From Phallus indusiatus (taxonomy: Eukaryota > Basidiomycota > Agaricomycetes > Phallales > Phallaceae): a stretch of DNA of 64,000 nucleotides. The position numbers and the translations under genes were made by a program. Shown piece by piece: positions 23,409 to 36,615 of this stretch (positions within the stretch are counted from its first letter, which is position 1; each line of letters begins with the position of its first letter). The notes under the pieces were generated by a model that was not told where the DNA came from, made no database searches, and saw only the letters and a list, made by a program, of their open reading frames with translations. The DNA lies in contig JAQFWX010000001.1 in NCBI GenBank assembly GCA_027605045.1, positions 930,001 through 994,000 of the forward strand. The letters are read 5' to 3'.

Positions 23409-24873
23409 TCAGGCCAAAGTGTAACTCGGTGGCAGCTCCACCACATTATCCATACCCAAATTTACAATTCGTAATCCGCTATCTTCGTGCTGAACTCGGA
23501 CGAGAGGCGTCATCTCCGCTGAATTCGAATTCGAAGAGCCGGTTATGAGCAGTGGTGAATTGTTTGAACCTTGTGCTGATGCCACTAGGGACTGCGGTTC
23601 AGATTCAGTAGATGGACCTTGGTGCAGTGGGCTAACAGGTGTTTGAGTATGACTCGTTAGTCTCGTAGTCCCAGATTTCGTTCCTCGAGAAGCTGTGACA
23701 CTGTTGAGCAATCCCGACCCTCGTGTCGCAGGCGCCAGTGAGTGGGCGTGAGGTCGAGATGCGTCTATGGAAAAGGGCGTCACGGATGCGTTTGAAGCTG
23801 CTCGTAACCCACTATTCCTGGAACGTCTAAAGACAAATAGTAGTGCGATTATCAAACCGATCCCTGCGATACCCCCTACGACTCCTCCTACTATAGCGCT
23901 GATGGGTTTTTCTTGTGAAGAGGTTTTTGAGGGTAATAATGGAGGAGACGAAGAAGAGGGAAGAGAGAGAGATGATGTCGAAGATGCAAGAAATGAGGAG
24001 GATCCATTTGTAATTAAGAGGTTATTTAAGATTAAAGGGGACACGGAGCCGTTTCCAAGATAGCGGACATGAAGAGTATGTGGTCTTTGTTCTAAAACAT
24101 TGGTAGTGAAAAGTGGAATATTGAAAAAGTTAGTTGTATTAGGAACTCCAGAAGGGAACCCCTGGAGTATGAAGGGGATCGGAGGACCGTCGTCAATAAA
24201 GTATTCCGCGGAAGAAGGCGCATGAGGTTCAGACCCTAGAATAGATCCAAACCATCCTATCCGATTTCCTTCAAAGGATACATTGACGGAGGCATTCGTA
24301 GTTCCTGTCACGTTCTGTCTGTATGGACCTGCCTGTGACCATCCCGGGCTGTATATTATCGAAGAGTCTATGTTGGGTATTATAATGGTGGCATTATTGA
24401 GCGGAACATCGGCCGAAGGCGCATATTGCAAATTGTCAAGGAAGAAGGACGAGCCTTGTGCGGTGATATTAACGATAAGCTCGTGAGAAGCATCTGACAA
24501 ATTAGATACGCATAAATGCGCATTGTTTTTTCTCGTAGAAATGGAGGGGGGAATAGTGAGACCGTCGACTGTGCATTCTAATTTGGGTTGGCTCGATGAA
24601 CTGCTGGTAACAAGTCCGAGCACACCAATGTAAGTCCCTAATGAGGTAGATTAGCACAAAATAAAAGATGCTTCAGGAGGGGGTTATAAACGACATACCG
24701 CTGAACGAGAATGAGAAACTACTATCCGATATTGTCATTTGAAGCGTATTCTCCAAAGGTGGTCCACTGTCACCCAAACTCTGAAAAGAGGAAGAATTGG
24801 ATAAAGACCAGTCTCCTACATAGTTAATCCGTGTATCCTGGTTGCTTACAACAACTAAACGTGAGTTTGCCAT
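23409..24873 (-). CDS. TMR-9: intact two-exon membrane protein (subfamily B, 467 aa)
   Basis: The exons are 24699-24873 and 23409-24637, 1404 nt in frame. The start is MANSRLVVVSNQDTRINYVGDW. Module 1 has LECTVDGLTI and LCVSNLSDASHELIVNI. Module 2 has NIDSSIIYSPGW, RIGWFGSILGSEPHAPSSAEY and FIDDGPPIPF. The stalk is Ser/Pro-rich. The transmembrane segment is SAIVGGVVGGIAGIGLIIALLFVFRRSR. The tail carries QHEDSGLRIVNLGMD and ends ELPPSYTLA. Its 3' neighbour to the left is TMR-8; to its right, upstream, is the hydrolase relic, the same pairing as TMR-18 with the intact hydrolase. Confidence 0.88.
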
Positions 24874-25209
24874 TGTGATTTCAGTCAAGGCGTGGCGTCG
24901 TCAAAATTATTGATCTAGTCTCAGCATCTCTTCTTGAATGCTTGGATATGAAGGCGACACCTCACCTCACCCCGTTAACTCGGACTGCGCGTCCACATCA
25001 CTTACAGCAATTAGTAAACTGGTTGAAATTTATCGCGCCATAGCAGTTTCCAATAGCGATAAGTTAGGTGAGATGGAGAGATGTACTGAAGGGCGATATC
25101 AAATCTTGTCGAACACAATATACATCCTATTGATTATTAGGTGCCTTAAGCTATTATAAGTCTTCAGCGATGATGCCTGTTCCATATTAATTTAGTAATA
25201 TGATATCAA

Positions 25210-26265
25210 TCATAGTTTTGTCTGGACACCTGTTTTCCAAATACCCCCTTGCAGCGTCCCCTCTGTAGCTTTGTCAAACCATTCAACAATTGTTTCGTTC
25301 ACTTCGTCATGTTTCTGTTGAACTCAGTACCGCTAATAGTGATCAGATGGTAGGATGAACATACCCCAATGAAATTATGGTTGGCGCCCTCAACCATATG
25401 TAACGTATGCGTGCCCGGATTTCGGGGGGATAATGCACGATGGTACATAACGCCATCATATCTGAAAACAACAAGGTCAAAATTCAGTCCTGAGACAGAG
25501 AAATGTAAGTGTCAGATACGGAGGAACGATTTCGTCCGAGTCAGCAAGACCCTGAAGAGTCAACACATGAATTTGTTGAGGAAACTGATCCCACAAATAG
25601 CCAACATCCCAAGATGCAAAACGTTCAACGTCGCCCTCAAAGATTTTTCCTATTTTCTCTTGTCCTGCCACTTTCACTTTCCATTCGTAATAACCTTGTT
25701 TCTCGATCGACGGTCCATAAATAGCAAGACGCTCTTAATCAGGAAAGGGACAGCAATGTTTATCAAGCTCAAAATCATGGAAAGAGTAAGAAGGTCCTAC
25801 CTAAAATCTTCTTTGAGAGACAGTTAGCTAAGCATTTTATGTAAGGCCTGTAAAAGCTTTACCTTCATGCGGAATCTCCCCGCACAGTTAACATATAGTA
25901 TGAAATGTTATGACACTCCGGTGTACATGTTGACGCGACCCATAACTCCTTGCTCAAGAACGCCACGACAACACGAATGTCAATTACATCACTGGTGAAG
26001 TTGTATATATTCCATGGCCCGCCATTTTCGTGATTGCCACTAAAATTGTCTCATATATAACTTTGGGATTGACAAGAGAGAAGAGAAGGGCTTTACCGGA
26101 GATCGAATCTATAGCATCTTCGCCAGTCGCTTTTGGTATAGGTAATCTTTGTGACTGAAAAACCATTCTCTTTCAACAATAGTCCTATAAGAAAGTCTAT
26201 AATAGCATACCCCATGACACCATGGCATATCTATTTCAACAAGATTAGCCGTTTTCGACAATTAG
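25210..26265 (-). pseudogene. Alpha/beta hydrolase relic, catalytic-Ser region deleted
   Basis: This is the block-1 duplicate of the intact hydrolase at 53,095-54,352. Exons 5, 6 and 7 are recognisable (VAGQEKIGKIFEGDVERF, HTLHMVEGANHNF and a C-terminal exon ending in TGA). In exon 4 about 57 nt are missing near 25,945; in the intact gene those bases encode MVVAHSRGS, the nucleophile elbow. The end of exon 3 (SFRFDFR) is partly deleted near 26,100. Homology stops at about 26,265, inside intron 1, so exon 1 with the start codon is absent. It cannot encode an active enzyme. Confidence 0.88.
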
Positions 26266-28941
26266 GATTGGAGGAGAGACTAACCGGCACTTCCCGCAAA
26301 TTTGGCGCCGCTTCCGAGTCCAGCTAGGAAGCCACCGTCCGTCCCATCCACATCAACTGTTAAACATGGCGAGCGCAGGCAGTCCAAAGCTGCTTCCACT
26401 ATGCTCAGCCCTGTACCATGTACCCTCGAGGGCTGCCAACAGAGCACCATCCGTGGTCCACCTTCAATGTCGAATAAATAAAGCTGCTCTTCCTCCAACC
26501 AACGGCCTTATTCATCCCAGAGCTCATTCGGGCGCCACCACAGTCACCCCAAATCCTCCAAGAGGGCGACATCTGTGGTCTCTATCTTTTATATTATAGT
26601 AACCGTTGAATTCGTGAAATCCGAACAGCGAAAGGAATCTCTCCTGACATTAGAGCGCATCCTCTACCCCTGCCCCTTCACGCTGGCATAACACGGCAGT
26701 CTGATTGAAATTTATCTGTCTCTGATGAAGGCTAAAGATCTCCTCGTCTTTGTTTTTTCCTCCACGTCTGTGCCAATCGTTAAGCCACATCCGTCTCAAG
26801 CAGCTTTACCTCACACTCCTAGCACCTTTGCGCTTACAACGACCGTCACTTCTTCTCAAGGACCTGAAACGGCTCCTCCCGCAGTTACGCGAAAGCCTAC
26901 TACAATCAGCATCCACGCCTGAGGACGCGGCATGCTCTATATTCTGCTGCACTCACACCACTCCGGTAAACGGCAGAACGTGTTTTCATCGGGTGCTATA
27001 GTCTAACCTCCAAGGGTAAAATAACAGATTCAGAGCCTGCTCCTGCTCCTGCTTCAATTAACCCCGTCCCTACTACGACCTGCCCCACGAATCCAATGCT
27101 AGTATCAGTTCCCGAGGCACCTGCCTCTCTTTCTTCGCAATCTCAAAGGCGAACTTGTACTAGGACTCAAACGACGCGTCACACCGAAAATGAGGACGGG
27201 CTATGCCAAGCACGCAAGAAGACCTTCCTCAAACAAATTGACGGGCGTCTGACCATGTTTGGATCAGAACAGCGGACTACTCAATAGTCCCCACCCCGCA
27301 TCAATTCCGGACGTGCTTCAATGAGTCGCGTCAATCTTCTCGTCCACAATGCTCTTCGACATCATCAAGCTCTGGTTCTTCTCCAAGGCACACTTGTTCT
27401 TATGAAGGTCACATCCGTCGGAGAGCACTTCTCACACAGAACAGGCCCAAGGGAAATGGGGTCTGCCGCGAACACGAAACAAAAGCGACATGTGCGACGG
27501 CCCCAATTTAAGTCAACCCACAAGATGTCGACATTCTTTTAATTACATGCCGTTCGTGATTTCGCCATCCAACGGATGCACTATACATCGCCCTGAAGAA
27601 TACAAAACCGTATATCATCACACTCAAGAACGAACATGGGATAGTGTCTTCAAGATCGTTCGGAAAACTCCTCAACGTCAAAGCTATATGACAAAGGACC
27701 GATACGGACGTATTAAGAAACTTTTCTTGCCTATTTCAATTTCATTGACTGTTAATACTCCAAGAAACGATTTGCGACACCAGTACAACGTCCTGAGAAA
27801 CCCAGTAGGACGACCACTGGCGGCCTACAATGCTTTCAGCCAGAGATACATTGAATCCACATAGCCACCGTCAGGGTTCATATTTTTGGAAGCTCACCCT
27901 CTGACTCTTTTATGAGTTCTTGCTGGAGAGGACGCCTAATCATCACAAAAAGAATGAATATCCGAATAGTCCCGTCAGTCCACTCAGAAATCTTTCGTTT
28001 GAAGCTTATATATCATATACTGACATAGTTCCCCTGTATAAATTCATAGAAATTGAATTGCATTTTCGCAATTGTGAATCTCTGCATAATATTCAGAGAC
28101 ACCGTGTTTTGAAGCGACCTCGCAGTAGCATGAACAAGGATGGGCCACATGAAACACTGTTTGGGTGAGCTTCCAAGTTCACCGTCGGTGTAGAGAAGAA
28201 GAGGTGAGATTGCACCGCGCAGTCTGGCTGTATTCGTGGTTTGCATACTGAGAGGTTATAATTTTCTTTTAGTCTATCTTCTGTGCCAATTTTGGAGAAA
28301 GGGTTCAAAATGTCCCGGGTTGCGCTTACCTACGAGACAGAGTTCGGTAAGCGGTCACCGGTCATGATCATCATCTTTTGATCGTTTGTACTTGCGTGTC
28401 GGATCAAGTTTATTTCGCCAGTGAACGCATCTAGTTGATAAATCTTCATCATCACAGGAAATCGGTCCGGGTCGTTGAACAGATTTTACTTGCCGTGTCG
28501 GACCCGTCATCGATTCATCTGGCAAAAGCTGAAGCCGTAGATTCAATTTTGTGGGTTGGATGATACTTTTTCACCACACTCGATAGATTATGTTTCATTT
28601 TTAATGTCTGTGGATTTTTCAAGATAGATTGTCACTACGTTACACGTATCTAAAAAACATCTCAGTTTCGTCCACAAAAGACTCAGTTGCGAGAACGGAA
28701 CACAACATGAATACTGGGTCGAGAGCCTATGTAAGATTCAAGATTGACCAAGACTTCGTGGTTAAACTGACTTGAAACATTGATGAACGCAAGTTTGTTT
28801 CGTTCTCGTTGATTTCCGTCGGAGTACTTCACATGAATGATTTGATCCATGCTTGATTTGATCCGTGCTTGATAGAAGTCTCACCGAGGCGGCATTTCAA
28901 GCTTTCTTGTCTCAATCCACCGTTGGAAGGTATGTAACCTA
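26266..28941. other. Unique DNA between the two duplication blocks; no confident gene
   Basis: No similarity to the array. Open frames of 60-124 codons occur on both strands. Examples are 26,280-26,498 minus and 26,725-27,864 plus, in shifting frames, Pro/Thr/Arg-rich then ending in a 124-codon frame with YMTKDRYGRIKKLF. The pattern of coding-like composition broken across frames suggests a decayed gene or retroelement fragment. I recognise no domain and make no call. Confidence 0.35.
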
Positions 28942-29390
28942 TTCATTTGTTAGCTATCATAATATCTATCACTCTACATGGAGTTCTGATTGATTGATAC
29001 CGAAGATGCTCATGCGAATGGGAGTTCAGATCTCAGATTCATGGAATTGCCTACGGGTTCACCTAGACTCAGACAAATGCTTCTGAACTCGTTTTTCATA
29101 GAAGTTTCAAATACGAAATGTTCGGACGATGATGAGAATAGATAAAATATACAACGCAGATCTTACATAATTTATTTACCAAATTGAAAGGGGTTCTAAC
29201 AGGCTTTTTGATTATGTCGTTATTAACGGTAGCGGTAGGTAAAGTTTGCTTTATCGAGTAGTCAGAGACGTTCCAGAAGGCAGAACCCTAACACACGGAA
29301 GAATTAGTATATGCCTGTATCACTATAACAGTGAACACCATATATTGAGTCCCAAAAAGAGCGGAGAATATGTACAGAGGTTACTACATA

Positions 29391-30877
29391 CTATGACTCG
29401 GAAGATTTTAGAGGCGATCTGACAACAGTATCATCAAATAATCGTTGGGGAACACGAACACCACCATCCTCATGTCGAATAGTTATTGTGGGTGTTATCG
29501 CTACCTGTGCAGATCCTTCTCGTGGTACAGACGGAATAAACTGAGGTGGAAGACCTAGAATTCGGGAGCTCATGGTTTGTCAAGAGGGATGGCGAATATA
29601 TGTAAGTACCTTGAAGCCCAGCGGTCTGATTCAGTGCCAACGGTGTGGCTGCTTGAGAGACAATGTATGGCTGGATAAAAGGTGACTCTATAGCGATCCG
29701 CCGTTGTGTTACTTTATTACGAAGATACCTCCTTCCTTTGCGCAGTCTGAGCCAAATGATTATGATGGTGGAGCATACTAAAATGCCTCCAATACATCCT
29801 ACAACACCTCCAACGATATTTCTGTCGTGCGATGAACTGCCGGCAGTATCGATTGGTGACGGTACTAAACTTGGTGTAGGCTTTCCGCTACCCTCTCCAA
29901 TTGAATTTGAAGGAGAAGGATCTGTGAATGAAAAAGATCCATTGGTCACGACAAGATAATCCAACGTGAAAGGAGTCAATCCTGGTTTTCCAGTGTATTT
30001 AGCCGAGAGCGTGTGAGGACCCATTTCTAGAATTGTAGTCGTGAAAAAAAGTTGGTTGTATACTGTGGTGGTAGCCGATTGTGGTAGTCCTGCTAATGGG
30101 AAGGATGAGAAAGGCTGACCATCTATCGAATATTCTCCCGAAGACGCATTATGCGGCTCCTCAGTAGGGATGAATCCATACCAAGACAATTGAGTTCCTT
30201 CGTTATATTATATTGAACTCAAAATCAAAATCAAATGTGTACAACTTTCGTACCAATGAACGTCACATTAACGAGGCTATTGGGATCCGTTGTTTGGTTT
30301 GCGTTTCCTCCTAAAGTCCCCCATCCTGAGATATAGTCGATGTCTGGATCGTTATTTTGTATTACTATAAGTGAATCCTCCAGTGAGACACTTGGAGATG
30401 GTCGATATCGAATATAGTCCAAATAAAATGGCATTCCTTGTGAGGTGACGTTGACAACAAGTTTATGTTCCCCATCTAAAATGTTTTCTCGACCGCACAA
30501 CGACCAATTGTTTTCAAAAGCATCGAAAACATTTGGTGCGCCGAGACTAATGCCATCGACACAACATCGCCATGTAGGATTCGGGTTTGTGGACGAATTT
30601 GCAACATTGACGGTGCCAAATACGCGGACTGAGGAGCCTATATAGATACAAGCAACAGTAAGCAGAGGTCTTATCCTGAGAGTAAATGTCGATAATGCTG
30701 ACCGTTAAATGCAAAACTGAAACTGCTAGTCGATGTTGTACTGCGTGATGTGGGTGAAAACGTCGGTCCATAATTTCCGTCATTGAGCGCGGATGCGGGC
30801 ACAGTTGTCCAATTACCGATATAAGTTATGCTCTCATCGTCGTTTGTAACGAGAACAACGCGCTCTTGGAGAGACAT
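29391..30877 (-). pseudogene. TMR-10: block-2 partner of TMR-5 with a tail frameshift
   Basis: The exons are 30703-30877, 30254-30637 and 29470-30197. The reading frame is open through both modules, the stalk and the transmembrane helix (NIVGGVVGCIGGILVCST). Near 29,487 two bases present in TMR-5 are missing. The frame therefore ends at GSDNTHNNYST (29,470), while the conserved tail (RHEDGGVRVPQ, then SPLKSSES) lies in another frame down to 29,391. As read, a 428-aa protein with a shortened tail could still be made. It is called a pseudogene, with the alternative that it is a tail-less variant. Confidence 0.7.
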
Positions 30878-31964
30878 TTAATAAACGCTCTTATGCAGAA
30901 TATAACACAAGGTGAACTTCAGAAGCGAAAGGAAGGGAGAGTACGCTGTCTTGGAGGATTCAAGACTGGCAACAGAACCGCAATTGACCCATTGACGGAG
31001 TAGTTAAGATTCGTAAGTTCATAACCGGGTAAGGATCAAGATATCAACATACATTGTATTTCGCTCTCAGTTTGTCCTCTTGAAGCTTCCAAATGTACTA
31101 GTTGCTGTCCACCTGACAGTCTGACCGCGATTCGGTGAAGCAGTAAACTCACAAAACCAAACAATCTGGTATACTGAACAATGTGATGGCATTAGTACCT
31201 TGACTTGTTGGGCAACGCGTCGAGGAAAAAACTCTCTATCGAGCTCACGTTTCAACTTGGTAGGCACGTGTCGCGAGTGGGTACAGAGCGACGGAAAGGC
31301 ACAATGAGGAATAAGCCTCAAATCATGATATCCCGCCATGATAGTCCGCCACGCGTCACATGTTCACAATTGACCGAGGTATCCATGCCATCCATCGCCT
31401 GACGTACAGTTTACTGGTATTTGATGAACCAATGATGAACAGGATATCAGATGCCATCGCCGCAATAACTTGTACACTGAGCCTTGGAGAAATCCTACGA
31501 CCAATTAAACCTAATGCTGTTGCGGTAGATAGTGCCATCCAACCTATCTTAGCGTTTATATACCGACAAGAAATCATGAACGGTGTGGCGTGGATACAGA
31601 CGCAGAAACGACTGGACGGAGTTTGAATTGAACTGAGGCTCTTCAATTTTGACCAAAGCCCTTGTATTTGAATTATTCCCTTTTTTTGCAAATACATATG
31701 TAACTTGAAACTATTCCTCGGAATTACTATTGACTGAGGTGCCGGTATTGATTGATTTATCAACGTTTCTTACACATTACTTGTAGGTTCATATTTGCAT
31801 AGTGCCGATTCATATATTTAGATATTCGAAACAATCTATTTAGCTTTAAGTTTCGGTGAAGCGGTAATGCAAGGAGGGTTACTATGACGAAACCCTTGCA
31901 TGCGTTAAAGACAGGATTGTATATTACCCCAGAATGAGTCCTTAAAAGAGTGAATGACGGTAAA
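30878..31964. other. Intergenic between TMR-10 and TMR-11
   Basis: Matches 13,230-14,550 of block 1 without its 300-bp extra segment. No gene is supported. Confidence 0.5.
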
Positions 31965-33542
31965 CAATAAGTTGGAGGTATTTCGGCGACAATTTCATCC
32001 CAAGACGGGCTGGGGTAAGTGAATGCCGCTATCTTTGTGTTGAACAGGAGCAATGGGATTAGATTGTCTAGGTTCGACTATTGGCACCAAACCTTTTCGT
32101 GGCTGTGGAGGAGTAAACTGAGGGGTCGGAGGTACATATCGGGAGCGGTCGCCGGCTTGATCTACTGGAGATGTGTTCGGTTGTGCGAAGTGAGTTTATA
32201 GTGTCTGAAGACGAGGTTGAACTGGAGCTAACGCTCTGTGGTAACGAATGGAGAGACGACTCGGTGCCTTGAAATCCAGCAGTCCGGTTTGACACAAACA
32301 ATGGGGCTGTTTGAGTCACGAACTGCGGTTGCGTGTAGGATGATTCTAGAATGCTATGTACCCTCCCACGTCTTCTGTTTCGTCTTCGCCAAAATCTGAG
32401 CCAGAAGAGAAGGAAGATTGTGCATACAACAATGCCTCCAACAGCTCCTACAGTGCCCCCAATGATGGTTCCGACGTGTGACGAACTTTTACTAACAGTT
32501 GCTGGTGATGATGTACCGGGTGTAGGACTTCCACCAGTCCCACTCGTAGAATGAGGAGTCAAGGAATTTGTGGACGGAAAAGAGCCGTTTTCCACGATAA
32601 GATAATCCAACGTTAAGGGTGTTTGTCCTGTGTCTCCTGTGTATCTAGCGGCAAGTATGTGCGATCCCATTTCAAGAGTTGGTGTAATAAAGAGAAGCTG
32701 ATTAAACAATGTGGTAGTGGAAGATTGTGATAGGCCGAGCAATTGGAAAGATGAGAAGGGTTGACCATCTATCGAATATTCTCCCGAAGACGTCGTATGT
32801 GACACGTTAGAAGAGAAAATGCCATACCAAGACAATTGAATTCCTGCATCAGTTTTCAAATTGACCAAGTAGAATCAAATGATCAAAATTCCCATACCGA
32901 CGAAGGTCACGTTGACGAGGCCATCAGGATCCGTCGTTTGGTTTGCGTCTCCCGGTGGTTGAGCCAAAGCGCTCCATCCAGAAATATAATCAATTGCGCG
33001 ATCGTCATTCTGTAAAACTATAAACGAATTCTCGGGAGATACATTTGGCGATGGTTGATATTGCACGTAGTCCAAGTAGAACGGCATTCCTTGCGAGGTT
33101 ACATTAACGACAAGTTCGTGTGCACCATCTGGTATGCTTGCTTCGCTGCACATTATCCAATTGTTCTCAGGAAATTGAGACAAATTTGGTGGACCTAAAC
33201 TAATGCCATCAAGAAAGCATTGCCAGGTAGGATTAGGATTTGTCGACGAATTTGCGATATTGACGGTACCAGCTACGTTTATTGACGAGCCTTTGTTTTT
33301 TTTTAGAAAAACAAAATTAGTCAATCTACAAATGATCCTAAAGATAGTTTTGTAATGCTAACCGTTGAATAGAAACGCAAAACTGCTTATCGTTGTTGTA
33401 ACGTGTAATGTGGGCGAGAATGCCTGACCAAAATTTCCGAAGGTATTGACCGCCTGAGATGCCTGCACCGTCGACCAATTTCCGACGTATGTTATGCTTG
33501 AATCGTCTTTTTGACAAGTATTCCTCTATCTTGAAGACGCAT
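31965..33542 (-). pseudogene. TMR-11: block-2 partner of TMR-6 with frameshifts at both ends
   Basis: Exon 1 (33363-33542) begins MRLQDRGILVKK. One base is lost relative to TMR-6 near 33,510, and the frame stops after a few codons. Exon 2 (32898-33290) is open. Exon 3 (32843 leftward) is open to about 32,130, where four extra bases (ACAT in the plus strand) shift the frame to a stop at 32,068. The tail end with PPTY is still visible in another frame near 31,970-31,990. The two lesions make a full-length product impossible, while the central 390 codons remain close to TMR-6. Confidence 0.85.
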
Positions 33543-35216
33543 TGAGGTTATTCGCGAATGCTTCAAATGGCGGACTATGACGCAAGTTCGTCTGTATAGG
33601 CTTGTAGGGAGAAGGAAGTCTTGAAAACAAGGTAAGGATAGCAATTGATGGGCTCTTCGGAAAGGTACACCAGAACAAAAGGCCAGAAGCTGAGTCATGT
33701 GTTTAAATATAGGTGAAAAACGATTCATCACAAATGCTAATTATAAGTAGATGGCCTACCACTATCCGTTCTTCAACTTCTGCCTGACGGCAGAAACTCA
33801 AAGCACCCGTTCAAATCAACCGTTTAATCGCGGTTCAGTATATGTGTGAAAGTATTAAACGGAAAAAATGCGAGAGGAATACTAATGTGCAACGTCACTA
33901 ACATCTTTGCCTTTCTTGGGGAAGCGGTAGTGAGAAAATCCGTAGTTGAATCCGCGTTGCAAATCGTTGCTTTGCAACGAAAGAGAAAGATGAGATTAAA
34001 AGTGCATCTCAGATCAACCTTCATCTCATGTTGCTGCGTTATTTGATTCACGATTCATATCGTGATTTCTGATTGACTGATTCATCGACAATGCACACAC
34101 ATGATATGCTGATACTCAATAAACGGCGGCCTCGCGACAGCTAATAAGGTTGATGACTAAATATGTCAATCACCAAGACAAGTCCTCAATGTGGATATCA
34201 TACCTTCAAATAAAAATATTGGCGAAGAAATTGTGAAGATCTAGTAGAGGTGTCATCTAGTAGAGCTAAGTTGAAACGTTGACGGCGCTGGTTAAACTCG
34301 TCGGAGTTTGAATTGAACTGGCTCATCCGACCCGTCCGCGACTCCGGCCTCCACGAAATTGCTGTGCTCTTGTGCTCACCGACTGGACAATTTAAAATTA
34401 TAGCCGAGGGAGAATTAATTTGCACGACTTTTCGCTATGAGATTACTTTATTCTTAAATTGATCATTACTCATATCAAATAATCACAGAAAAAACTCCAA
34501 GATTCCTCGCAGTCAGGAAGAAGTTCCCTTGTTTGTATTCGTTGAACTAGAATGACATACTACCTACCATGAATGGCTACTGAAGATCATTTTTGGAGCT
34601 CAGTGGGCTGCTCTCCAGCTCTGATTGTAGGTTTTACCGAAGCGATTCCTTCATAACGCCAGCTTCGATCATTGGGGCGTTCTTTCCCTTGCATCCAAAT
34701 ATGTCATATCAGTTATGAAGCTTTGGCAATTCCCGTGGCGCGGTCAACGCAGTGTACAAGTCAACCAATGAAGGTATAAATGACGAAAATGGAGGCTAGA
34801 AATATGGACACCGACTGGTAGGTCGATCCTTAGTATAGATGACTAGGGAGGTGTCGTAGATAGAAACCCGTGTACTGTATATTTCTAGCCGAGGAATCTA
34901 CACTCGACTACAAGGATATTAAATACAAATACAGGTGTCTGTGCACCTCAGTGTGAAACTATAGACAAACTAGTATTTAATAACGGGCTGCGCATTCCGC
35001 AGCACTAGCGCAATATCTGCAACGCATATACGTGCAGTTTATCTTGCGACAATAAATATTATTATGTAAGTAAAACGAGCACAGAAGACTTATGTATTTG
35101 GATCAGCCTTACTCAGAGAATCAGATTCCATCGAGGGCAGAATGAGATAAATAATATCACTAATCTCACGCTATATATTTGCTCTATGTAAATCCTGGTT
35201 CCTTCTATATAAACTG
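33543..35216. other. Intergenic between TMR-11 and TMR-12, with a solo LTR
   Basis: Repeat of 16,129-17,574 apart from the LTR insertion. No gene is supported. Confidence 0.5.
34781..35051. mobile_element. Solo LTR (271 bp) with 5-bp target duplication
   Basis: The segment starts TGACGAAAATGG and ends CTTGCGACA (TG...CA). It is flanked by direct ATAAA repeats at 34,776-34,780 and 35,052-35,056. The matching place in block 1 (near 17,350) has the empty sequence GGTATAAAAATTATG. This pattern fits an LTR left after recombination of a retrotransposon. No internal retrotransposon sequence lies next to it, and the class (Gypsy or Copia) is not determinable. Confidence 0.82.
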
Positions 35217-36615
35217 TTACAAAGGTGAGGGGTGTGGTCCCTTGTATTCGTACCTACTAACTTCGTCGGTCGCGTGTGTCGAATGCAAAGACGTGGAGAA
35301 ACTCGAAGAGGTTCTGTTCGATTCTATTTGTGGGGACTGATATTTGTACACAGGCTCGTGCCTTTCGTCAGTTAGGCTCGATATTAACCGTGGGGTTATT
35401 TGGAAAATAAATTGTGGTTGTGGGGACCCCCGCTCTGTCCTATTTGATTGAAATATTTTATTATTATTATCTATATTTCTTCGTTTCCGAGACTTAAGCC
35501 AAAGGAAGACAACGAATGAGGATACCAGAATCCCCCCGATAGTCCCCACAACACCCGCAACGATCCTTTTAACTTGTGGCGAACTGTGGATGGTATCGCT
35601 TGTTGAAGATGTTGGACTCGAAGTAGGAATTTCACTGGGTCCTCTGCTAGAATTTACGGACGTGGAATTCGTGGAGGTAAACGAACCGTTTGCGATGATA
35701 AGGTAATCCAATGTAAAAGGCGTTTGTCCCGGACTGCCAGTGTATCTGGCGGACAACGTGTGAGTACCCATTTCGAAAACTGTGGTGATGAAGAAAAGCT
35801 GATTATATATTGTGACAGAAGATCCTGGTAGGCCTAATAGTTCAAAAGATGAGAAGGGCTGGTCATCAACAGAGTATTCTCCCGATGATTGCGTATGTGG
35901 CTCTTCCGTGGGAATAAATCCATACCAAGATAATTGTGTTCCTGGATTTTTTTTTAGAAAAAAAAAATGACGGAAAGATGTATTCTGGAAACCTGCGTAC
36001 CAACAAAGGTCACGTTGACAAGACCCTCGGGATCTGTTGTTTGGTTTGCTGTTCCTCCTAAAGCTCTCCATCCTGAAATATAGTCAATTGCTGGGTCGTT
36101 ATTTTGTATTACTATGAGTGAATTCTCTAGTGATACGCTCGGAGATGGTTGATATTGAATATAGTCCAGATAGAATGGCATTCCTTGTGAAGTAACGTTG
36201 ACGACGAGTTTATGTGGGCCATCTGGAATGTTTCCTTGACCGCACAACGGCCAATTGTTCTCGAAAGCATAAAATACATCCGGTGCCCCAAGACTACTTC
36301 CGTCAACAAAACAATGCCAAGTAGGGTTTGGGCCGGTAGACGAGTTTGCAACATTGACGGTGCCAAATACGCTGACGGACGAACCTATTTTAAAACCACA
36401 GTAAGTAAAGGTTTTGCACAATCTCTATAATGCTGACCTTGAAATGGAAAAATAAAGCTACTAATTGACGTCGTACTGCGTGATGTGGACGAAAAAAGTG
36501 GACCATAATTCCCACCGCTATTGAGTGCGGATGCCTGCACGGTCGTCCAATTACCGACGTACATGATACTGGCATCGTCATTTCCGACTTGGATCGCTCG
36601 ATGTTCGAAAGACAT
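35217..36615 (-). CDS. TMR-12: three-exon membrane protein with short tail (428 aa)
   Basis: The exons are 36438-36615, 36001-36384 and 35217-35941, 1287 nt in frame. The start is MSFEHRAIQVGND (an ATG two codons earlier is possible). Module 1 has SSVSVFGTVNVANSS, WHCFVDGSSLGAPDVF and CGQGNIPDGPHKLVVNV. Module 2 has NNDPAIDYISGWRALGG and SSGEYSVDDQPFSSF. The transmembrane segment is RIVAGVVGTIGGILVSSF followed by KSRKRR. The tail ends RYEYKGPHPSPL with no DSGIR or PPxY. Its exon 1 start and exon 3 pair with TMR-7, but its intron 1 and exon 2 differ from those of TMR-7. Confidence 0.82.

Larger units (their letters stand above)
11138..26265. repeat. Duplication block 1 (about 15 kb)
   Basis: Gene order and sequence match block 2 (28,942-about 54,230) in the same orientation: TMR-5/10, 6/11, 7/12, relic 7b/15, 8/16, 9/17 and 18, then hydrolase relic/hydrolase. 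Intergenic DNA matches too, including the upstream regions near 13.3 and 30.95 kb and near 19.1 and 36.8 kb. Block 1 is shorter because it lacks the counterpart of about 37.48-42.88 kb and of 45.4-47.97 kb. Confidence 0.85.

Noticed and set aside
27490..27864. 124-codon plus-strand frame in the unique 26.3-28.9 kb region
   Set aside because: Has coding-like composition but no recognisable domain, and adjoining coding-like stretches are in other frames; described as possible decayed element only.
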